From positions 1-46,000 of the forward strand of contig QFQM01000014.1 in NCBI GenBank assembly GCA_003243255.1: a stretch of 46,000 nt of DNA. Reading direction: 5' to 3'. Made by a program: the position numbers and the translations under genes. How positions within the stretch are numbered: position 1 is the first letter of the stretch; each line of letters opens with the position of its first letter. The DNA is from Flavobacterium psychrophilum (GTDB lineage Bacteria > Bacteroidota > Bacteroidia > Flavobacteriales > Flavobacteriaceae). Shown here one piece after another: positions 41,992 through 46,000 of the stretch. Below the pieces are notes generated by a model. It ran no database searches. It was not told the origin of the DNA and saw only the letters and a program-made list of their open reading frames with translations.

Positions 41992-42216
41992 ATGGAACAA
42001 TCTTTTGCTTATTTTCTAAAACTCCCACTAAAAACAGAAGGAGAAGTAGAACAGTTTATGAATGATGTAGGTATTACTTATTATGAGCAATACGTAGAAA
42101 TAATTATAGATGCTAAAAACACTAACTTAAAAAAACTAAAAAAGTCACATCCTTATTATAGTAGGATAGAGCAAGCCAAGAAAAAAGGTATCGTTCATTA
42201 CTCTATTCGGTTATAA
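41992..42216 (+). CDS. Small protein, unknown (74 residues)
   Basis: Not recognised. MEQSFAYFLKLPLKTEGEVE then QFMNDVGITYYEQYVEIIID; mixed charge with a C-terminal Lys-rich helix (LKKLKKSHPYYSRIEQAKKK). No signal peptide. The shape (small, acidic start, basic end) fits an antitoxin-like or phage-type small protein, but there is no evidence for either. Codon use is AT-rich. It lies on the plus strand inside the repeat-bounded patch and is preceded by two competing hairpins. Confidence 0.6.
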   Translation: MEQSFAYFLKLPLKTEGEVEQFMNDVGITYYEQYVEIIIDAKNTNLKKLKKSHPYYSRIEQAKKKGIVHYSIRL

Positions 42217-42254
42217 CCAAATGTATAAAGATTGGTTTTTGTTTTTGAAAATCA

Positions 42255-42358
42255 TATATAGTTACCCTCTCAAGAGCGGAACACTCAAACCTACTTACTC
42301 ATACTCAATTAAGCAAGAGTGAAGCTGGTTCCCCTCTTGAGAGGGGTTAGGGGTGTGT
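42255..42358. repeat. Right copy of the ACACCCCTAACCCCTC repeat, with hairpin core
   Basis: TATATAGTTACCCT (42255-42268) and the 23-base end 42336-42358 are the inverse of the left copy at 40988-41022. Between them a 67-base core supplies the hairpin 42264-42282 / 42328-42347 (ACCCTCTCAAGAGCGGAAC against its complement, one bulge and one mismatch). The whole looks like a palindromic element of about 104 bases. Confidence 0.7.
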
Positions 42359-42391
42359 TTCTGTAAATATGTTGAGTAGTATAACAAAAAA

Positions 42392-42414
42392 AATCCCGCG
42401 CAATGCACGGGATT
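42392..42414 (-). terminator. Terminator of rplS
   Basis: AATCCCGCGC (42392-42401) and GCACGGGATT (42405-42414) pair with one mismatch around AAT; T-run on the minus strand. Confidence 0.85.
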
Positions 42415-42439
42415 CTGTATGATATTCCAAAAGGGAAGA

Positions 42440-42793
42440 TTATCTTCTTCTTCTTTCTTTGATCTTAGCTTTTTTACCAGTAAGTTCACGGAAGTAGAAT
42501 ATACGAGCTCTTCTAACTTTACCTCTTTGGTTAACTTCGATTTTTTGTAGCGCAGGCATGTTAAGCGGGAAAATACGCTCTACACCTACAGCACCAGACA
42601 TTTTACGGATTGTAAATGTTTGAGTGATACCAGCACCTCTTTTTTGGATAACAACTCCTTTGAAGAACTGAGTTCTTGTTTTTTCACCCTCTTTAATTTC
42701 ATAGTACACAGTTAGTGTATCACCGGCATTGAAATCAGGGAAATCTTTTTTTGCTACGAATTCGTCCTGAACGAATTTTAATAAATCAGACAT
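42440..42793 (-). CDS. rplS: 50S ribosomal protein L19
   Basis: 117 residues, full-length L19: KDFPDFNAGDTLTVYYEIKE, FKGVVIQKRGAGITQTFTIR and GVERIFPLNMPALQKIEVNQ, with the Arg/Lys-rich C-terminus. It sits at the 30S/50S interface. trmD lies upstream on the same strand, the classical rplS-trmD neighbourhood, but 213 bases of spacer with a 16-bp inverted repeat separate them, so they may be transcribed apart. Confidence 0.98.
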   Translation of the reverse strand: MSDLLKFVQDEFVAKKDFPDFNAGDTLTVYYEIKEGEKTRTQFFKGVVIQKRGAGITQTFTIRKMSGAVGVERIFPLNMPALQKIEVNQRGKVRRARIFYFRELTGKKAKIKERRRR

Positions 42794-42880
42794 GATTATT
42801 AGTTTTAAATGTTTGATTCAAAGCAACATGCACGATTTTCGCCAGAGGTTGGTCCGAATGAGGGTGCAAATATAATTTTT

Positions 42881-42999
42881 TTTGTTTAAAGTTTAATGTT
42901 ATTTTTTAAATTTTTGGAGTTAAAAAAGTTTTCCGTTTTCCTGTATGAATACTGTAGATAATCTTTTTAGGCAATTTTATACCTTAAACTTTAAACAAA
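42881..42999 (-). repeat. 16-bp inverted repeat between trmD and rplS
   Basis: TTTGTTTAAAGTTTAA (42881-42896) and TTAAACTTTAAACAAA (42984-42999) are perfect inverted arms around 87 bases. The right arm is six bases past the trmD stop. The arms use the same GTTTAAA/GTTTAA unit as the palindrome at 5922-6009. Confidence 0.6.
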
Positions 43000-43005
43000 T
43001 TATAA

Positions 43006-43680
43006 CTACTCTAAAAGATCCGGCCTTCTTGTCTTTGTATGTTCAAGTGCCATGTCTTCACGCCATTTGTCAATATTGGCTGCGTGTCCGCTTAAAAGTA
43101 CATCGGGCACTTTCCAGCCTTTGTATTCTGCAGGGCGGGTATACACCGGTGGTGCCAGCAGGTTGTCCTGAAAACTGTCGGTAAGGGCAGAGGTCTCATC
43201 ACTAAGCACACCCGGTATAAGGCGGATGATGCTGTCAGCAACAACAGCTGCGGCAAGTTCGCCACCTGAAAGTACGAAATCACCAATAGATATCTCTTTG
43301 GTTATAAAGTGATCGCGTACACGCTGGTCTACACCTTTATAATGTCCGCAAAGGATTATGATGTTTTTTAGCAGCGACATACGGTTCGCCATACCCTGAT
43401 TAAGGGTTTCGCCATCGGGTGACATGTAGATAACCTCGTCGTAATCGCGTTCAGCTTTTAGTTTAGAAATACATGCGTCAATAGGTTCGATCATCATAAC
43501 CATCCCTGCGCCACCGCCAAACTGGTAGTCGTCTACGTTTTTGTGCTTGCTGGTGCTGTAATCCCTAAGGTTGTGCAGGTGTACTTCTACAAGGCCTTTG
43601 TCCTGGGCGCGTTTTAGTATCGATGCGTCAAAAGGACTGCGTAATAATTCAGGAAGTACGGTAATGATGTCTATTCTCAT
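43006..43680 (-). CDS. trmD: tRNA (guanine-N1)-methyltransferase TrmD
   Basis: Methylates G37 of tRNAs, next to the anticodon, with S-adenosylmethionine. 224 residues, trefoil-knot SPOUT fold: [13 protein letters not shown], the cofactor loop [21 protein letters not shown] and the knot [20 protein letters not shown]. Typical length. Order trmD then rplS on the minus strand. Confidence 0.97.
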   Translation of the reverse strand: MRIDIITVLPELLRSPFDASILKRAQDKGLVEVHLHNLRDYSTSKHKNVDDYQFGGGAGMVMMIEPIDACISKLKAERDYDEVIYMSPDGETLNQGMANRMSLLKNIIILCGHYKGVDQRVRDHFITKEISIGDFVLSGGELAAAVVADSIIRLIPGVLSDETSALTDSFQDNLLAPPVYTRPAEYKGWKVPDVLLSGHAANIDKWREDMALEHTKTRRPDLLE

Positions 43681-43724
43681 TTATTGAGTTTCAAAGTTTG
43701 AAAGGGGCAAAGTTACAAAGAATG

Positions 43725-43792
43725 TTTATTTGTAGATTTGGTTATTTGTTTATTCGTTATCAAATAACCAAATCCACGCATAACCAAATTTA
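43725..43792 (-). repeat. Octamer-periodic palindrome after the DUF1569 gene
   Basis: Octamers TTTATTTG, TAGATTTG, GTTATTTG, TTTATTCG (43725-43756), then CAAATAAC, CAAATCCA, CGCATAAC, CAAATTTA (43761-43792). GATTTGGTTATTTG (43735-43748) pairs perfectly with CAAATAACCAAATC (43761-43774). It reaches into the last codon of the DUF1569 gene. Confidence 0.75.
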
Positions 43793-44266
43793 TGCTCCAA
43801 ACTGCTTCAGGTGGTGGTCAAGGTGTTTCCATTGCAGCAAATCCCACTCGTGAGGGGTCATATGACCGAAGAACGGGTGTTTTTCAAGCTTTATGGCTGT
43901 ATGGCCTTCTTTTGCGAAAACAGCAACTAATTCAATCAGTTCTCTTTTGGACTTTTCGAAATCGGGCTCGTGTGTTATTACAAACTCTTTAGCTGTAGGC
44001 GATCCTTTGCCGAAAGGCTGGTTGCTTGTAAGCTTCTTTTTAGCTGATTTCCCAAACAGAAAGCTCAACACAGGCTGTGGCTTTACGGTTAAAGTGCCAA
44101 AAGCCACTTTTATAGGCATCTGGCAGTGCAGCAGCATTTGGCTTACCGTCATTTTTCCCCATTGCGATAGTGTTATTGGGGTTAGTGTTTCAATACGGTT
44201 TATTATATTTTGATTATCTTTTGGGTTGTATATGCTCTCCATTTCGTTTTTTGATAGTTTCCCCAA
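43790..44266 (-). CDS. DUF1569 (DinB-superfamily) protein
   Basis: 158 residues with the DUF1569 pattern: LTPITLSQWGKMTVSQMLLH including the first metal His, and a C-terminal FGHMTPHEWDLLQWKHLDHHLKQ with further His residues, expected to form a DinB-like four-helix metal site. Function unknown. It follows the methyltransferase gene by 18 bases. An inner ATG (MESIYNPKD) eight codons in is an alternative start. Confidence 0.88.
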   Translation of the reverse strand: MGKLSKNEMESIYNPKDNQNIINRIETLTPITLSQWGKMTVSQMLLHCQMPIKVAFGTLTVKPQPVLSFLFGKSAKKKLTSNQPFGKGSPTAKEFVITHEPDFEKSKRELIELVAVFAKEGHTAIKLEKHPFFGHMTPHEWDLLQWKHLDHHLKQFGA

Positions 44267-44284
44267 AATTAATAATATTTCTTC

Positions 44285-45085
44285 TTACTTTTTTGTAGCT
44301 TTTATCGCATATACCATAGGGATATTGTTTCCTAAATGGGCAATGCGGTATTTTCCGGACTCAAACTCCTCAGTACCACGGAAGCAGTTATAAGGGGAGT
44401 AGTCATATTCGTTCAGGATATTTATCTCAAGGCCTGCCTGAATAAGGTTGTTTACCACTTCGCTGATGCTGTGGTTCCACGTAATCATCTCATATTCTGC
44501 CGGGGTCGACATATCTGCGTAAGTGCCTAATTCAGTTTCGATAATAGCTTCCGTTTTAAAATAACGATAGGCTACTTTCTCGAAATTAGGGTCAAACATC
44601 CATACAACAGGATGAAATTCAGCGAAAACGAATTGTCCTCCCGGTTTCAGGAAACGCGATACCGTTGCTGCCCATTTTTCAAGATCCGGCAGCCATCCGA
44701 TTGTTCCATAACTAGTGAACACAATGTCGAATTGCTCATCCAGCACTTCATGAAGGCTGTAAACATCCGAACAGATAAAACGGGTGTGTGCTTCCATCTG
44801 AACCGATAATTCGCGGGCTTTTTCGATTGCTTTGTCAGATAGGTCAACACCTGTTGCCTCAGCACCCATGCGGCTGAATGAGATGGTGTCCTGCCCGAAA
44901 TGGCATTGCAGGTGCAGTATCTTTTTGCCTTTAATGTCGCCAAGTAACGGCAGTTCGATGTCGTTTAGTGTATTTTTTCCTGCAAGGAAAGACGGCATAT
45001 CATAAAACTCGGAGTTTACATGTACTTCGGTCTTATCGTTCCAGGCCTTGCGGTTTATGTCGAGGTAATTATCTTCTTTTTTCAT
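44285..45085 (-). CDS. Class I SAM-dependent methyltransferase
   Basis: 266 residues. Rossmann-type methyltransferase: motif I KILHLQCHFGQDTISFSRMG, motif II VDLSDKAIEKARELS, motif post-I ICSDVYSLHEVLDEQFDIVFTSYG and FLKPGGQFVFAEFHP. It resembles the Bacteroidota UbiE/Tam-like group of unknown substrate. First of a two-gene unit with DUF1569. Divergent from the immunophilin gene. Confidence 0.92.
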   Translation of the reverse strand: MKKEDNYLDINRKAWNDKTEVHVNSEFYDMPSFLAGKNTLNDIELPLLGDIKGKKILHLQCHFGQDTISFSRMGAEATGVDLSDKAIEKARELSVQMEAHTRFICSDVYSLHEVLDEQFDIVFTSYGTIGWLPDLEKWAATVSRFLKPGGQFVFAEFHPVVWMFDPNFEKVAYRYFKTEAIIETELGTYADMSTPAEYEMITWNHSISEVVNNLIQAGLEINILNEYDYSPYNCFRGTEEFESGKYRIAHLGNNIPMVYAIKATKK

Positions 45086-45166
45086 TTTTGTAAGGTTGGT
45101 TTTCAGGTTTTCAAATTTAAACTTTTGTTATGATAAGCTGTTACTGAAAATAGTGAATTAATTCGT

Positions 45167-45174
45167 AAATTTGC
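45167..45174 (+). promoter_or_regulatory. -7 box of the immunophilin gene
   Basis: TAAATTTG is a perfect TAnnTTTG match, 25 bases before the ATG at 45200. Confidence 0.6.
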
Positions 45175-45199
45175 ATCTTTCAAAATAAACAACAACATA

Positions 45200-46000
45200 A
45201 TGGAAAACGGAATTTACGCAAAATTCAATACTTCTAAAGGTTCTATCCTTGTGAAACTTACACACGATCTTACGCCGGGTACAGTTGGAAACTTCGTTGG
45301 CCTTGCAGAAGGAAACCTTGAAAACGACGCTAAGCCTCAGGGCAAACCATATTATGACGGACTTAAATTTCACCGAGTTATCGCTGATTTCATGATTCAG
45401 GGTGGATGTCCGCTTGGAAAAGGTACAGGTGGTCCTGGTTACCAGTTTGATGATGAGTTCCATCCGTCACTTCGCCACGATGCTCCGGGTGTACTTTCTA
45501 TGGCTAATGCAGGTCCTGGTACAAACGGTTCTCAGTTTTTTATTACTCACGTTCCAACGCCATGGCTTGATGACAAACACACTGTGTTTGGTAAAGTGGT
45601 TGAAGGTCAGGATGTAGTTGATGCTGTTCAGGGTAATGATGCTCTTGAAAGTGTTGAGGTCATCCGTGTTGGTGAAGAGGCTCAGAAATGGAATGCTATC
45701 GAAGCATTCAGAACTTTTGAAGGTTCTCGTGAAAAACGTATCGCTGAAGCTAAAAAACAGGCTGAAGAAGCTATGGAGAAACTTGCGGCAGGTTTTGATA
45801 AAACTGAAAGCGGACTTCGTTATAAAATCATTCAGAAAGGTAACGGAAAACAGGCTCAAAAAGGTAAAACTGTTTCTGTACACTATAAAGGTACTCTTGA
45901 GAACGGAATGGAATTCGATTCTTCATACAAAAGAAAACAACCGATCGATTTCCCTCTTGGAATGGGTCATGTTATAGAAGGGTGGGACGAAGGTATCGCT
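45200..46000 (+). CDS. Dual-family immunophilin (cyclophilin-FKBP), 3' end outside the window
   Basis: 267 codons visible, no stop. Residues 1-~155 form a cyclophilin domain ([40 protein letters not shown], the catalytic Arg in FHRVI); a charged coiled linker ([20 protein letters not shown]) follows; from ~190 an FKBP domain begins ([45 protein letters not shown]), running off the edge. Both are prolyl cis-trans isomerases. No signal peptide, so cytoplasmic. Cyclophilin-FKBP fusions are known, including in Flavobacterium johnsoniae (CFBP). A consensus -7 box precedes. Confidence 0.94.
   Translation, partial: MENGIYAKFNTSKGSILVKLTHDLTPGTVGNFVGLAEGNLENDAKPQGKPYYDGLKFHRVIADFMIQGGCPLGKGTGGPGYQFDDEFHPSLRHDAPGVLSMANAGPGTNGSQFFITHVPTPWLDDKHTVFGKVVEGQDVVDAVQGNDALESVEVIRVGEEAQKWNAIEAFRTFEGSREKRIAEAKKQAEEAMEKLAAGFDKTESGLRYKIIQKGNGKQAQKGKTVSVHYKGTLENGMEFDSSYKRKQPIDFPLGMGHVIEGWDEGIA

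Overview
The window comes from the chromosome of a Bacteroidota bacterium, most likely Flavobacteriaceae and close to Flavobacterium. Signs of this are the TAnnTTTG -7 promoter boxes (TTG-N19-TAACTTTG ahead of yaaA), the lack of Shine-Dalgarno sequences, the family mix (DUF4249 lipoprotein with a TonB-dependent receptor, DUF4199, a cyclophilin-FKBP fusion, a monomeric NADP isocitrate dehydrogenase) and the many LxxC lipoprotein signals. No rRNA, tRNA, CRISPR array, prophage or transposase gene was recognised.

Layout. 1-2.9 kb: cell-wall and RNA-modification genes (ddl, facing a PASTA protein-rluD pair). 3-8 kb: small secreted proteins, one broken lipoprotein gene, then YceI, pirin and a Crp/Fnr regulator. 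YceI and pirin share a promoter element that this regulator probably binds. 7.7-11.3 kb: an ABC exporter whose permease is fused to a TlpA-type thioredoxin, with a membrane-tethered LuxR-type regulator. 11.4-14.7 kb: yaaA, a DsbA-like lipoprotein facing an HxlR regulator, DUF3861. 14.8-19.5 kb: a complete EmrAB-TolC type efflux operon led by its TetR repressor, with two operators in the promoter. 19.6-22.3 kb: pabA/trpG, then the cysteine operon cysE-cysM, which is preceded by what looks like a complete cysteine-codon attenuator. 22.3-27.3 kb: beta-propeller, YceI, a MarR-nitroreductase pair, two thioredoxin-fold proteins, rhodanese, DUF1456. 27.4-34.7 kb: esterase, TerB, then a long co-directional run from uvrB through DUF2625, DUF4180 and other small proteins, and thiamine pyrophosphokinase. 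34.8-40.5 kb: DUF4249/TonB receptor pair and icd. 40.7-42.4 kb: a small accessory patch bounded by inverted copies of a 23-bp repeat. 42.4-46 kb: rplS-trmD, DUF1569, a methyltransferase, and a dual-family immunophilin that runs off the end.

Main signals beyond gene calls: (1) the cysE leader has a 16-codon ORF with Cys-Met-Cys-Cys codons, an intrinsic terminator with a GAAA loop, and an antiterminator strand placed six bases after the leader stop; (2) a 14-bp CRP/FNR-like dyad sits exactly 30 bp from the CAAAG of the -7 region in both the YceI and pirin promoters; (3) dyad operators lie at the tetR, marR and hxlR promoters; (4) intergenic sequences made of 7-8 base degenerate tandem units, often followed by their own inverted copy, recur at gene 3' ends through the window; (5) permease-thioredoxin fusion; (6) the repeat-bounded patch with an unnoticed ~25-codon gene. 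All functional statements are read from sequence and family knowledge; no search was run.
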